Source: Nitrospira sp.
GTDB lineage: Bacteria > Nitrospirota > Nitrospiria > Nitrospirales > Nitrospiraceae
Length of the DNA: 64,000 nucleotides
Assembly (NCBI GenBank): GCA_024998625.1
Contig: JACOEL010000001.1
Span: 62,001-126,000 of the forward strand
Reading direction: 5' to 3'
Shown here: positions 34,055-43,415 of the stretch, in pieces
Layout: each line of letters opens with the position of its first letter
How positions within the stretch are numbered: the first letter of the stretch is position 1
Position numbers and translations under genes: made by a program
Notes under the pieces: model-generated
Databases searched by the model: none
Seen by the model: the letters and a program-made list of their open reading frames with translations, nothing else
Told to the model about the DNA's origin: nothing

Positions 34055-34705
34055 TTATTCCTTCCCTCCGCCCAGATACGAGCGTTCGACGCCGAAGATG
34101 ATCTTGAACGAGAGGGCCACCGCGCCCAGGCTGACGCCGATCAAAATGGCGCGCCGCACCGACGCGTTGAGCACATTCAGAATCCAGCTGGAGAGGTCCC
34201 CGCTGATCGGCAGCATGTATTCGCCGAGCGGCACCCGCCCCATCATCACGATGACGGCGGCCACCAATAATACCGCCGCCTCACGGCTGCGCGCCCGGAA
34301 CGACCGGTAGGCCGCTGAGGCGATGAAGAAGGCCAGGATCGCGAACATGGTGCCCTGTAGCGGCACGAGGGTGTAGGAGTAGACCCACCCAAACGAGGTC
34401 AGCGCCCCGTCGATACTTTCTTTGCCGCCGTTCCAGAGCCCCACGATGATGGTGCCCAGCATGCCGACATAGAGGACGAGGCTGTAGGCCCATCCGGCTT
34501 CCTTCCGCCGGATTTTGGACGCATGCACGTGGAAGAGGCTGGTAATACCCAGCACGAGCGCGAAGCCGCCGATGATCTGCAGCCACTTGGTGACCGTGGT
34601 CAGTAACTGCTCCGAGGCCGGATGCGGCACGTAGTACTGCGCGGCCATGACGAGGCCGGTGACCATCGTCATGAGCAACGGCAGTTGTCGGCGAAGGAAC
34701 ATCAT
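34055..34705 (-). CDS. Six- to seven-helix membrane protein of the MutL-like cluster
   Basis: 216 residues from the ATG at 34705, which overlaps the previous stop (ATGA). Hydrophobic segments are near 6-22, 35-55, 70-90, 110-128, 138-155 and 185-205. HVHASKIRRKEAGWAYSLVL and GLWNGGKESIDGALTSFGWV lie in loops. No known family is recognised. Its coupling to the gene upstream implies a joint complex. Confidence 0.7.
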   Translation of the reverse strand: MMFLRRQLPLLMTMVTGLVMAAQYYVPHPASEQLLTTVTKWLQIIGGFALVLGITSLFHVHASKIRRKEAGWAYSLVLYVGMLGTIIVGLWNGGKESIDGALTSFGWVYSYTLVPLQGTMFAILAFFIASAAYRSFRARSREAAVLLVAAVIVMMGRVPLGEYMLPISGDLSSWILNVLNASVRRAILIGVSLGAVALSFKIIFGVERSYLGGGKE

Positions 34706-35949
34706 TTCAGATCCTTGAAGAGGTCGAGGAGTGGTTGTGCCCAATTGCTGCCCGTGATGACGGCCAGCGTGGCCAGCAGGGTTCCGACACCGATCACGCC
34801 CAACACGAACGCCTTGCCCAGGTCCTGCCCGCGCAGGGTGCCGATCTGGATCGGCTCTTTCGACAGGTAGGCGCTGGCGGCATAGAGTTCTTCGCCGATC
34901 AGGGTGTAGTCGCAGGTAGTCACGAAGAACGGCAGCTGGTGGTCGGAGTCGGTCCCGGCGATTTGAATCGCGCCGGTGCTGGCGCCGGTTTCCGTCAGCA
35001 GCAGCGATTCGGCAAAGTAGGACCCCATGAAAAAGTTGGCTGCGGGTTTTCTGCGCAGCATGATGCCGTCCACCGCCGCGGTGTAACTGAACTGGTCGCT
35101 CGTAATGAAAAAGTTCGCGTCCTCCTTGAAGAGGTCCGGCTTTCCGGCCTCCATATAGGCTTGTTTGGTAATTTCCTGGCAGACGGCCATGGTGATCGGC
35201 TCCCGGTGCGGCACCAGCAGTTCGGTTTCATAGGCGGCGGCCTTCTTGGCCACGCGCCCCAGGATGACGGCGGCGGCGATGGTCGAAGGGTCGTTCATGT
35301 CGTGCGCCCCGGTCATGTAGAGGATCGGCTTGCCCAATTCCGTGGCCCGCCCGATGGCTTCATCGACGGCATCCAGTCCGGGAATACGCCGCAAAAAGAT
35401 CTCTTTCCGCTTGGCCAGGTTGATGGCGTAAAACACGATGCCGCCGAACATCAGGGCCAGCACCAGGTTGTTCACTTGATTCCAGTTCATCCAGTTCGGT
35501 TCAGGCGAGGCGACGATCGGTAGTGCGATCATCCGTTCCCGTCCATTCGCGGCGGCTACCGTGACGGCATAGGACTGGTTCGCCTTGAGCTCGATGCCTT
35601 TCCCGTTCTTGAGCAGGAAGAGATGGTCGCCGGGGTCGCCCGTTCTCGTCCACCAGGCGGTCTTACCCTCGCGGACATACCGGGTGTTGGCCGGAAATTC
35701 CGCGACGACTTTCCATGCGGACGGGTCTGAAGGCACGCTGCCCTCGTGCAGCAGGATTTGATACTTCCACGCGGCGCTGTCGCTTGCCGAGGGAGCCCAG
35801 AGGACCGTGAGGCTGCCTCCCCCATCGCTGGGTGTGTCGATGACCCGAAGCTGCTGTGGCGGGGTTTGCGCCGAGACAAGCGCTGGCAGGCACGCGAGCA
35901 TCGCGACGGCGAGGGACAGAATGCGAAGGCGAGGCTGTACGCGGCTCAT
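34702..35949 (-). CDS. Membrane protein with fibronectin-like ectodomain (DUF6754-like)
   Basis: 415 residues. Signal peptide (about 8-27, ending VSA); a fibronectin type III-like domain (35-150: SLTVLWAPSASDSAAWKYQI, NQSYAVTVAAANGRE); a membrane helix at about 165-183; a cytoplasmic domain with GRATELGKPILYMTGAHDMN, SDQFSYTAAVDGIMLR and FFVTTCDYTLIGEELYAASA; and a last helix at 385-405. The cytoplasmic part resembles what I recall as DUF6754; this is from memory. Start and stop overlap both neighbours, so it is a core member of the cluster. Confidence 0.7.
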   Translation of the reverse strand: MSRVQPRLRILSLAVAMLACLPALVSAQTPPQQLRVIDTPSDGGGSLTVLWAPSASDSAAWKYQILLHEGSVPSDPSAWKVVAEFPANTRYVREGKTAWWTRTGDPGDHLFLLKNGKGIELKANQSYAVTVAAANGRERMIALPIVASPEPNWMNWNQVNNLVLALMFGGIVFYAINLAKRKEIFLRRIPGLDAVDEAIGRATELGKPILYMTGAHDMNDPSTIAAAVILGRVAKKAAAYETELLVPHREPITMAVCQEITKQAYMEAGKPDLFKEDANFFITSDQFSYTAAVDGIMLRRKPAANFFMGSYFAESLLLTETGASTGAIQIAGTDSDHQLPFFVTTCDYTLIGEELYAASAYLSKEPIQIGTLRGQDLGKAFVLGVIGVGTLLATLAVITGSNWAQPLLDLFKDLK

Positions 35950-37073
35950 GCTCCCTCGATCACTTCGATGTTGGCGCGGGGCACCACGGTGGTCGTGCCG
36001 TCGGGAAACCGGACTTCGAGCACGCGGACTTCACTCTCCGTCGGGATCGCTCTGAGCTCCGATGGCAACCCGGACACCGCCCCGATCCTGCCGAACAAGG
36101 GATCGCGGATCACTCGCACGGGATCGCCGAGTTGAATCCCTTCGCGTTCGACCCGGTCCGGCCGGGCGGCTGCGGTGCGTGAGGCCTGCGGAATGATGAT
36201 CTCCGGACGAATCACGCCGGCGCGAATTTGCGTTGCGCCCGAAACGGAGGCCTTGTGCCCCGCGTGGGCGGACAGCAACACGAATGTCTTGGGCGCCATC
36301 GGGATCGTGCCGAATCCTTCTGTCAGGATCAACGTGAAGCCCACCTGTTCGGTGCCGGTAATGGCCACGCCGAGGTCATACCCGAGCAGCGCGCGCAGGT
36401 CTTTATCATGAATCCCGCCGACGACCAACCCGACGATGCCGATTTCTTTGGCCCGGGTCATGGTGGCGGCAGAGAGAAATGCGCCTCCGATCACGATCTT
36501 GCCTCTCATCGCCGGCGTCAACTGCTCAGGCGTCAGCGGCTGATCCGGCGCCGTGACACCCATCACCAATTCACCGTTGGTCTCTCCGCCGATGCCGAAA
36601 ATGCCCTGCACGAGACTGCAGGGGGTTTCGACCGTCACGCCCTGTTCGGGATGCACGTCGACGATCGAGCCGTCGATATAGCCGCGCAATTCGAGTACGC
36701 GCGGCGGTTCACGTAACAGGATCTGCCCGGTGATGGTGGAGACGGACTCCACCTTGCCGGTAATCGGAGAACGGATTTCCGTCTTAAACCATTTGATGAA
36801 GGGTTTATTCTCCGCCAGCACATCGTCTTTCTGGACGGCATCGTTTTCCTTTTTGATGAGATAGTCGTTGATTTCATCCGGCGCGATGCCCAGCTGGTTG
36901 GCCAGGTTGAGCGGGACGACCTTGCCCGGCAACTCGGCGCGGGCCACCGCCGTATCGGCGTGCACGGTGTTCCCCACATTGACCAGGACGGTTCCGGGCA
37001 ACGGCAGGATGCGCTTGCGGCGAACAGTGGTCCGTTCGGTGACGGTCAGTCCTGGTGTATAACTGTGTGCCAT
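35946..37073 (-). CDS. Soluble barrel-sandwich/KOW-like protein of the MutL-like cluster
   Basis: 375 residues without signal peptide or helices. The N-terminal part (LPLPGTVLVNVGNTVHADTA, then TEIRSPITGKVESVSTITGQ) has the spaced strands of a barrel-sandwich hybrid as in RnfC/NqrA or biotinyl domains, without a lipoyl/biotinyl lysine motif. The middle (GKIVIGGAFLSAATMTRAKE, VGLVVGGIHDKDLRALLGYD) is alpha/beta. The C-terminus (GDPVRVIRDPLFGRIGAVSG, then VVPRANIEVIEG) resembles a KOW/NusG-like barrel. It would sit at the cytoplasmic face of the complex. Function unknown. Confidence 0.68.
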   Translation of the reverse strand: MAHSYTPGLTVTERTTVRRKRILPLPGTVLVNVGNTVHADTAVARAELPGKVVPLNLANQLGIAPDEINDYLIKKENDAVQKDDVLAENKPFIKWFKTEIRSPITGKVESVSTITGQILLREPPRVLELRGYIDGSIVDVHPEQGVTVETPCSLVQGIFGIGGETNGELVMGVTAPDQPLTPEQLTPAMRGKIVIGGAFLSAATMTRAKEIGIVGLVVGGIHDKDLRALLGYDLGVAITGTEQVGFTLILTEGFGTIPMAPKTFVLLSAHAGHKASVSGATQIRAGVIRPEIIIPQASRTAAARPDRVEREGIQLGDPVRVIRDPLFGRIGAVSGLPSELRAIPTESEVRVLEVRFPDGTTTVVPRANIEVIEGA

Positions 37074-37075
37074 TG

Positions 37076-37197
37076 TCGGTTGCTGAAAACGCCCTGCAGC
37101 TTCGTTCTCAGTTGCTCGCTCCCCTCACCGTGCGACTTCCAGTACGGCTCGGGGCTCTCGCGCCTTGCGGCCTCGCGGCAGGGCGTTTTGAGCAACC
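37076..37197. repeat. 130-bp-type repeat with near-perfect inverted ends
   Basis: GGTTGCTGAAAACGCCCTGC near 37079 faces GCAGGGCGTTTTGAGCAACC near 37177, matching at 19 of 20 positions. It lies within the membrane cluster, between the MutL-like gene and the barrel-sandwich gene. The remaining 37198-37386 carries no gene that I can see. Confidence 0.75.
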
Positions 37198-37386
37198 TCT
37201 TCGTGATAAGAGCTGATGGCTATAGCCGATAGGAGCTAGCCTTCATACAAAAGCGAACTGTCAATGCTTTCTGTGAACAGTTGGCATCCAGCATGCGGTG
37301 CAAGGCCTCTCTACTCCTTGCCAGGTGCCATATGCTCCCCGCTCTTCACCATATGCGATGCGCCATTCGCTCCCAGCATTCGACTC

Positions 37387-39237
37387 TCAGCCCCCCGTCG
37401 GGTATAGCCCCACTGCCTGGTACCATCTGGTCAGCATGGCGACGCGGGCTGCTTGTTCACTCGGCAACTGCAATGGGCGACCACGGCCGTCAAGCATGAG
37501 GCCGACCACACCACCCTGCACCATTTTTGTGAACGATTGTCCCGGTCCGTTCCCGAGGTCGATCTGTTTGGTAGGGTGCATCGTCATGGTGGCCTGCTGC
37601 TCCCGCGCCAAGGCGAAGAGTTTGAGATCTCCGAACGCCAGCTGGCCCTTCTCGATTCGTCCATCGGGCAATGCGATTTCGTAGTCGGCGCAGCGCTCCC
37701 CGTCTTTCCCCTGCCCGATCGGGGCGATGCAGGTGCCGAGATAGACCATGCAATCACGGACAAAGACATCGGTGGCGGCCTGCTCGTTCACAGTGGAGAG
37801 CACGCCGAGGTGCGGCATCATGAAGATGCTGTCGACCGACAGCGTCGTGACGCCGAGCGGCTCGTAGGCATCGACCATCATCAGCATGGACTGGATGCGG
37901 CGTGGCGCATGCGACAGGATGCCGCCGCTACCGACGATCAAGTCTAGTTTCAACAGATCGATCAGGGTCTTGCCGGAAGTCCGTTGTTCGAACACATCGG
38001 AAATGGTGCGCTCCTGTTGGATGCCCTTGAGGCCTGTGGCGAGCGACTTGTGGTGGATCAGCGCCAGCCGGAGGGCCTCGCGCGCGATGGCATGTTCGAT
38101 CTGCAGTTCGTCGAGCGATTGTGGAATCGTCGTGGGCCGCACCATCTTATTTTTGATGCGGTTGCGCAGGGTCTGTTCGTCGATGGTAAACGGCACCCAG
38201 CGCAGGATGTTGTCGAGCCCCGCTTCCGCCAGCACATTCGAAATGCTGTAGGACATGCCGAGGTTGGCGCTGACCGTGCGGTTAAAGAGTCCGTTGAAGA
38301 CCGAAAACACGTCGGTGGTGGCGCCGCCGATATCGACCCCGATCAGGTTGATGCCTTCGCGTTTGGCGATGGTCTCCATGATGACGCCGACCGCCGCCGG
38401 GGTTGGCATGATGGGCGCGCCGGCCATCTCGATGAGTTTCTTATAGCCGGGAGCCTGCTGCATGACGTGTTCGAGAAACAGGTCGTGGATCTTATTGCGG
38501 GCCGGCGCCAGGTTTTCGCGCTCGAGCACCGGCCGGATATTGTCGGCAAAATCCAAGGCGGTCTTCTCGCCTAAAATGGTTTTGATTTGCGGCCGGGCGT
38601 CTGTATTGCCTGCGTATACGAGCGGCAGCCGGTAGGTGCTGCCGAAGCGCGGTCGCGGATCGGCGGCGGCAATGTACTCGGCCATTTCCACCACATGGGT
38701 CACGGCGCCGCCGTCGGTTCCGCCGGACATCAGGATCATGTCCGGGCGCATGGTTCGAATCCGCTCGATTTTTTCGTAGGGCAGCCGTCCATCGTTTGAG
38801 GCCAAGACGTCGATGACGATGGCGCCGGCGCCCAGGGCCGCGCGTTGAGCGCTCTCGCCGGTCATGTTCTGCACCACGCCGGTGACCATCATTTGCAATC
38901 CGCCGCCGGCGCTGCTGGTGGACACGTAAATATCCACGCCTCGCTTTGGGTCGCCCTGCGCCGCCCGGTTGGGAGTGATGATGCGGTCGCCGTCGAGGAT
39001 CGTGCGTCCGGAGAGTTCCTCGATTTCCGCGATGGCGTTGAGCACGCCGCGGGTCACGTCTTCGAACGGGGCTTCGACGGTCGTCGGCGCTTCACCACGG
39101 TAGGTCTGGCGATACTCCCCCCCGACCTTTTCAATCAGAATGGCTTTGGTGGTGGTGCTGCCGCAATCGGTCGCGACGATGACGTTCAGGGGATGAGTCA
39201 CTGCTGGTGCCGCTGGCGAGTGGGGCTGCTCGGTCAT
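37387..39237 (-). CDS. ASKHA ATPase of the GlmL/MutL (glutamate mutase L) family
   Basis: 616 residues from the ATG at 39237, overlapping the previous stop (ATGA); the upstream extension of the frame is not family-like. Phosphate motifs are VATDCGSTTTKAILIE near the start and GVDIGGATTDVFSVF in the middle, with adenosine-region Gly motifs (LIVGSGGILSHA). GlmL was described beside glutamate mutase and is thought to act as a reactivase or chaperone for the B12 enzyme. Here no mutase is present and the neighbours are membrane proteins, so the substrate must differ. Not related to the mismatch-repair MutL. Confidence 0.88.
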   Translation of the reverse strand: MTEQPHSPAAPAVTHPLNVIVATDCGSTTTKAILIEKVGGEYRQTYRGEAPTTVEAPFEDVTRGVLNAIAEIEELSGRTILDGDRIITPNRAAQGDPKRGVDIYVSTSSAGGGLQMMVTGVVQNMTGESAQRAALGAGAIVIDVLASNDGRLPYEKIERIRTMRPDMILMSGGTDGGAVTHVVEMAEYIAAADPRPRFGSTYRLPLVYAGNTDARPQIKTILGEKTALDFADNIRPVLERENLAPARNKIHDLFLEHVMQQAPGYKKLIEMAGAPIMPTPAAVGVIMETIAKREGINLIGVDIGGATTDVFSVFNGLFNRTVSANLGMSYSISNVLAEAGLDNILRWVPFTIDEQTLRNRIKNKMVRPTTIPQSLDELQIEHAIAREALRLALIHHKSLATGLKGIQQERTISDVFEQRTSGKTLIDLLKLDLIVGSGGILSHAPRRIQSMLMMVDAYEPLGVTTLSVDSIFMMPHLGVLSTVNEQAATDVFVRDCMVYLGTCIAPIGQGKDGERCADYEIALPDGRIEKGQLAFGDLKLFALAREQQATMTMHPTKQIDLGNGPGQSFTKMVQGGVVGLMLDGRGRPLQLPSEQAARVAMLTRWYQAVGLYPTGG

Positions 39238-39608
39238 CGAGCGGGCGCTCCTTTGGGAGCCGCGGCCGTGGCTTCGATGAGGGCGGTCAGTTGGTGAATG
39301 GAATCGCGCCGTTCGAGCAGGCGCGCGATCTGCGCGATCTCCGTGCCGGAGAGTACACATTCCACGACGGGAGCCAGGAAGTGGAGCGCCTGGCTGCCGA
39401 GAAAGTTCATGGGGCCCATCGATTCGAGAAACAACGTGGCTGGTGCGGCCATGCCGCGCGAGACGACGGCGGCGGCAACCCGTTCGAGCAGGGCCAGGTC
39501 TTCGATCGTGAAGGTTGCTTGTTCAGAACGCACGGCAAACGCGTGCCGGAGACCGGCTCGAAGATCCTGTGTGCGACGGGATAGGAAACCAGCGGAGAAG
39601 GCAGACAT
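39234..39608 (-). CDS. Small protein upstream of the MutL-like ATPase
   Basis: 124 residues, mainly helical and Ala/Arg-rich: AVRSEQATFTIEDLALLERV, LFLESMGPMNFLGSQALHFL and LSGTEIAQIARLLERRDSIH. No membrane segment, no known motif. It is the first gene of the cluster and overlaps the ATPase start, so it may be an adaptor or regulator of that ATPase. FLxPVVE(C/x)xLSGTEIAQIA is compact and may mark an undescribed family. Confidence 0.6.
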   Translation of the reverse strand: MSAFSAGFLSRRTQDLRAGLRHAFAVRSEQATFTIEDLALLERVAAAVVSRGMAAPATLFLESMGPMNFLGSQALHFLAPVVECVLSGTEIAQIARLLERRDSIHQLTALIEATAAAPKGAPAR

Positions 39609-39706
39609 AAGTGCTTGTGAGATCAGCTTAAACGGTTCGTTGCGGCATTATATGAAGGGCCAGCGGGAGAGTCAATCGAGCCCGTGGCGACGCGTGCGAC
39701 GAGGGG

Positions 39707-40153
39707 CTACTGGTTCTTGTTCTCTGCCGGGGGGTCGCCGGATGCCGGTGAGCAATTCATTCCGGCGAATGGATTCAGCGGGTTGACGCGCGGTGAGCAA
39801 CGTTGCGCTTCGGGTGCGGCCTTCTCTGGGGCATCCTTCAACCCGGATGGCGATAGCGCGGGATCGCCGGGACCTGGTTGGCGGGGAACCATCGGTGCGG
39901 CCGAGATGGACGGCGGAGTCGCATTCGACGGCAGCTCCATCTGTGGCGGTGCGGTCGGCTCGACCGGTGGGGTGAATCCTCCCGGGAGCGGGGGGGTGGC
40001 AGTGTCGATGGCGACGCAACCCGGCTTGCCCTTCGGCTGGTCGGTCAGGACCGTGCTGCCAGTGGCGCTTTGGCAACGATAGACCTTCGCGGCCGCTTGG
40101 CCAGGCAGGAGTAATGCGACCAGGGTGAGAAGGAGGACGTGAACCCAGCGCAT
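39707..40153 (-). CDS. Secreted DUF4124-like protein
   Basis: 148 residues from the ATG at 40153. Signal peptide (hydrophobic 4-22, ending AAA), then KVYRCQSATGSTVLTDQPKG, a DUF4124-like strand motif, and a long Pro-rich tail that ends PASGDPPAENKNQ. The frame is open upstream, but only this ATG gives a signal peptide. Periplasmic; function unknown. Confidence 0.75.
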   Translation of the reverse strand: MRWVHVLLLTLVALLLPGQAAAKVYRCQSATGSTVLTDQPKGKPGCVAIDTATPPLPGGFTPPVEPTAPPQMELPSNATPPSISAAPMVPRQPGPGDPALSPSGLKDAPEKAAPEAQRCSPRVNPLNPFAGMNCSPASGDPPAENKNQ

Positions 40154-40290
40154 CGTCAATTCTCCGGTGCCGGATGCTGTCTGGTGAAGGCTGACGGTCG
40201 AGTAAGCAGGCTGCTGAGCTGGATGGACTATAGGCGTGAGGCGGAGGAGAGTCAATGTGCCGGGGTGTGGTGCGGGGTTTGCGGCGGCCC

Positions 40291-40644
40291 TTAGCTCGGT
40301 GAGCGGCCGAGCCACTTCTTCAGCAGACCCAGGAGCCCGACCTGCGGGACTACCTGCCGGTCCGGATATTCCACCCACAGCTCCTGGGATCCGAGATAGA
40401 CGCCGTCGCGGTAGCTCTGCTGGCTGCGCAGTTGAGTGTACCCCTGTTGCTGGAGGGTCGTAATCAATTGCTGCAGGGCCTCGCCTGCGCTCGGCGCTTC
40501 CGGGGTGACGATGCGCGTCGTTTCATACCGCAATGTTGCCTGGTACCCCGAGGCTGTCCGCACGAATTCCACGGGACGATTGAACCCTCGTTCCCTGGCG
40601 TCGAAACCGGCGAGTTGGTGTTTCTCTCCAGCCGGGGTGGACAT
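40291..40644 (-). CDS. Hypothetical protein, 117 residues
   Basis: Cytoplasmic, no signal. A strand-rich start (GYQATLRYETTRIVTP) is followed by a helix (AGEALQQLITTLQQQGYTQL) and a strand pair with YLGSQELWVEYPDRQ. The C-terminal LLGLLKKWLGR is amphipathic. It starts 7 bp after the stop of the next upstream gene, so they are co-transcribed. No family recognised. Confidence 0.62.
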   Translation of the reverse strand: MSTPAGEKHQLAGFDARERGFNRPVEFVRTASGYQATLRYETTRIVTPEAPSAGEALQQLITTLQQQGYTQLRSQQSYRDGVYLGSQELWVEYPDRQVVPQVGLLGLLKKWLGRSPS

Positions 40645-40651
40645 CGAACGA

Positions 40652-41020
40652 CTAGAGCGCGCGATACACGGCCAACAGATCGCTCAAGGCGATGGTCTTG
40701 TTCTTGAGAATGACCCGCTCTGCTCCCAGCACATCCAGCGCGGCTACCTTTTCGGTTCCGCCCATCAGACACTTGCTGCCCAGCGCGAGGACCCGTTCAC
40801 ATTCTTTTTCCACCTTGCCCTTGACGACGGGATTCACTTTCAGGATCTCCATCATCTTGGCGCGGGTTTCGCCGAGGTGCTTCTGGAGTTCTGCTTCCGG
40901 GTATTCCTTGCGCGCGGCTTCGTCTTCGCAGCGGTCGATGTACTGTGTCAGAAAAACGTAGAGCCGCACGAAGGTTTCGGCGATCTCAATGTGTTTCGAG
41001 GTCAGCGTATTGTCTGCCAT
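40652..41020 (-). CDS. Hypothetical helical protein, 122 residues
   Basis: Start chosen at the ATG 41020, which has GGAGG upstream; an ATG at 41032 is in frame. All-helical, charged: HIEIAETFVRLYVFLTQYID, EAELQKHLGETRAKMMEILK, VEKECERVLALGSKCLMGGT. Two Cys residues are not in a known motif. No family is recognised. It lies between a Rieske ferredoxin and the 117-residue protein. Confidence 0.62.
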   Translation of the reverse strand: MADNTLTSKHIEIAETFVRLYVFLTQYIDRCEDEAARKEYPEAELQKHLGETRAKMMEILKVNPVVKGKVEKECERVLALGSKCLMGGTEKVAALDVLGAERVILKNKTIALSDLLAVYRAL

Positions 41021-41098
41021 CGGAGCCTCCATTCACTGTGGTGCCGGGAACATTCAGTTGCTGCCGTGACCTGATGACCGGCGCGGGCCGGCTCTGTG

Positions 41099-41404
41099 TC
41101 ACAGCCGGACTTTAATGTCGGTGCCCTCGACCATGACTTCGTACGCGGTCACTTTCGCCGAGGGGTTGTTCACGCAGGTGCCGGTTTTCACGTTGAACTG
41201 CCAGTTGTGCCAGGGACAGGACACCACATCCCCTTCCACATCGCCTTCGCCCAGCGGGCCGCCCCTGTGGACACAGGTATTGTCGATCGCATAAAAGGCA
41301 CCATCCACGTTGAACACCGCGATGGCCTTACCGTTGACTTCCGCCACCATGCCGGCTCCCGGCTTCACGTCGGCGGTTCCCGCGATTCTAATCAGCTCGC
41401 CCAT
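41099..41404 (-). CDS. Rieske-type [2Fe-2S] ferredoxin
   Basis: 101 residues, a single Rieske domain. Cluster ligands: CVHRGGPL (CxH) and CPWHNWQF (CxxH), 18 residues apart. The short, soluble form is like the ferredoxins of dioxygenase systems or NirD. The electron partner is not in view. It lies downstream of mrp, an iron-sulfur cluster carrier, which may be relevant for its maturation. Confidence 0.93.
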   Translation of the reverse strand: MGELIRIAGTADVKPGAGMVAEVNGKAIAVFNVDGAFYAIDNTCVHRGGPLGEGDVEGDVVSCPWHNWQFNVKTGTCVNNPSAKVTAYEVMVEGTDIKVRL

Positions 41405-41448
41405 ACATCCTCCCTGAGAACATCCATCTTCCTTGATCCGGTGTCCGG

Positions 41449-42336
41449 TTAATTCCCCGTCGCCGGTCGTTTGATTTTATCCAGCAGACTGGCGATCCGG
41501 CTCTTCGCCGCCCCTGCCTCGCCGGTCTGCAATGCTGCCGCAAGTTTCGCCGCGATCTCGCGAAACGCCTGGGCTTGCGGTGAATCCGGCTTGGCAACCA
41601 CGATCGGGTTCCCGGTATCGCCGCCGGCGCGAATAGCCGGATCGATGGGCACCCGTCCGAGGAAGGGTATGCCCAGTTTCTCCGCGGCCCGTTCTCCGCC
41701 GCCGTGGGAGAAGATCTCCGTGCGTTCGCCGCAATGACCGCAGAGGAAAAAGCTCATGTTCTCGACGATGCCAAGCAGAGGCACGTTCACCTTCTGGAAC
41801 ATCATCATGCCTTTGCGTACATCGTGCAGCGCCACTTCCTGTGGGGTCGTGACCGTGACGGCGCCCGACAGGGACACCAGCTGCGTCAGCGTCAGTTGCG
41901 CGTCGCCAGTTCCCGGCGGTAGGTCGATCAGCAGATAATCCAGGTCGCCCCAGAGGACATCCCGGAAGAGCTGTTGAATGGCGGTGTGCACCATCGGACC
42001 ACGCCACACGACGGCGGTATCCTCCGGCACAAAAAATCCCATGGAAATCAGTTTGACGCCATGGCTTTCCGCCGGGGCGATCTTGCCGTCTTTCTGTTCG
42101 GGCGTTTTCTCCACCCCCATCATCATCGGGATGTTGGGGCCGTAGATATCGGCATCCAGTAATCCGACCTTGGCCCCGGTGAGGGCGAGGGCGACGGCCA
42201 GATTGACCGACACGGTGGATTTCCCGACGCCGCCCTTGCCGCTGCTGATGGCGACGACGTGTTTCACGCCGGGAATGATATTGGGCTTGGCGGCCGCCTC
42301 GTCTTGATGCGGTGCGCCACCTTGTTGTTCTGCCAT
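41449..42336 (-). CDS. mrp: Iron-sulfur cluster carrier protein Mrp/ApbC
   Basis: 295 residues from the ATG at 42336 (GGAGG seven bases upstream). Deviant Walker [12 protein letters not shown], then [29 protein letters not shown] and the CxxC pair in FFLCGHCGE that holds a bridging [4Fe-4S] cluster in the dimer. The N-terminal DUF59 domain of longer Mrp proteins is absent. Acts in the cytoplasm to deliver clusters to apoproteins. Confidence 0.94.
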   Translation of the reverse strand: MAEQQGGAPHQDEAAAKPNIIPGVKHVVAISSGKGGVGKSTVSVNLAVALALTGAKVGLLDADIYGPNIPMMMGVEKTPEQKDGKIAPAESHGVKLISMGFFVPEDTAVVWRGPMVHTAIQQLFRDVLWGDLDYLLIDLPPGTGDAQLTLTQLVSLSGAVTVTTPQEVALHDVRKGMMMFQKVNVPLLGIVENMSFFLCGHCGERTEIFSHGGGERAAEKLGIPFLGRVPIDPAIRAGGDTGNPIVVAKPDSPQAQAFREIAAKLAAALQTGEAGAAKSRIASLLDKIKRPATGN

Positions 42337-42581
42337 AGATCTGCCTCCTCCCACCTCGCGGGTCCGGATGGAATTCGCGGGCTTCATCGCATATTAAGCT
42401 ATCGCCTCGCGGAAAAGAAATGGGCCAGTAGACGCAGGGCGCAGTTGGGTAGAAGAGGGCGGGATGAAAGGGAGGAACGAAACGTTTCGAGCATGTCAGT
42501 GATCGGTGTTCACGGTTGAATTGAGCAGGTAACATCGAGAATCGGATATGCCTGAACGACGTGAGGGACGTTTCACGCCTG

Positions 42582-43415
42582 CTAAGTGCGTTCGCGGTGC
42601 AGGTTATACGTCAGCCCCAAGAGGGACAGAGAATAGATCAACCACTTCGACGGATCGAAATTGTACCACTTCGATCCGTTTCGATAGTCGTGCGAGTAGG
42701 TGTGGTGATAGTTGTGGTAGCCCTCGCCGAAACTGATGAACGAGATCAACCAACTATCGCGGCTGCTGTCCTGTGTGCCGTGCGGTTGGGTACCGACCAT
42801 ATGGCAGAGCGAGTTGATGGTAAATGTTGAGTTCAGGACCAGCACGGTTCGCAGCACGCCGGCGAGCAGGAAACAGCCCATTCCGCTGGTGAAGCCGCCG
42901 TTCAGGTATCCCAGCGCAAAGGGCAGGAGTAAACCGGAGGCCACGATCACCCAGTAATACCGGTGCTGCCACATGATTATCGGGTCGGTGCGTAGTTTCG
43001 TGGCGAACCGGTCCTCACGGTACGGGGTATCAAAAAACAACCAGCCTACGTGGCTGTGCCAGAATCCTTTCGACGCATTGTAGGGATCGGCCTCTTCGTC
43101 CGTATGGGCATGGTGGCGGATGTGATCGGCGCACCAGAGAAGGGCCGAGTTTTGCACGGCCCAGCCCCCCATCACCAGCAGGCAGGCCTTGACCCAAGGA
43201 TGGCTCTCGAAGCTGCGATGGGTGATCATGCGGTGATAGCCCACCGTGATCCCCATGCCGGTCACGATATAGAGGACGGCCAGCAGGACCCAGTCGAGCA
43301 GGGTGTAGTCATAAAAATAGGCGAAGAGCGGGACGCCGACGAAGGTCAGCAGCGTGATTGCAATGAACAGGGCCACGGTGCCCCAGCAGACGGATTGTGT
43401 GGTCGAGCCGGCCAT
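42582..43415 (-). CDS. Acyl-CoA/fatty acid delta-9 desaturase
   Basis: 277 residues. Three His boxes: HRMITHRSF, HIRHHAHTDEE and HNYHHTYSHD bind a di-iron centre. About four membrane helices in the usual order. It introduces a double bond in acyl chains using O2 and an electron donor, so it implies an aerobic or microaerobic life. Monocistronic, divergent from putA. Confidence 0.92.
   Translation of the reverse strand: MAGSTTQSVCWGTVALFIAITLLTFVGVPLFAYFYDYTLLDWVLLAVLYIVTGMGITVGYHRMITHRSFESHPWVKACLLVMGGWAVQNSALLWCADHIRHHAHTDEEADPYNASKGFWHSHVGWLFFDTPYREDRFATKLRTDPIIMWQHRYYWVIVASGLLLPFALGYLNGGFTSGMGCFLLAGVLRTVLVLNSTFTINSLCHMVGTQPHGTQDSSRDSWLISFISFGEGYHNYHHTYSHDYRNGSKWYNFDPSKWLIYSLSLLGLTYNLHRERT

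Noticed and set aside
37387-39237. Reading the MutL-family name as DNA mismatch repair MutL
   Set aside because: The protein has ASKHA phosphate motifs and no GHKL ATPase motifs; it belongs to the GlmL family.
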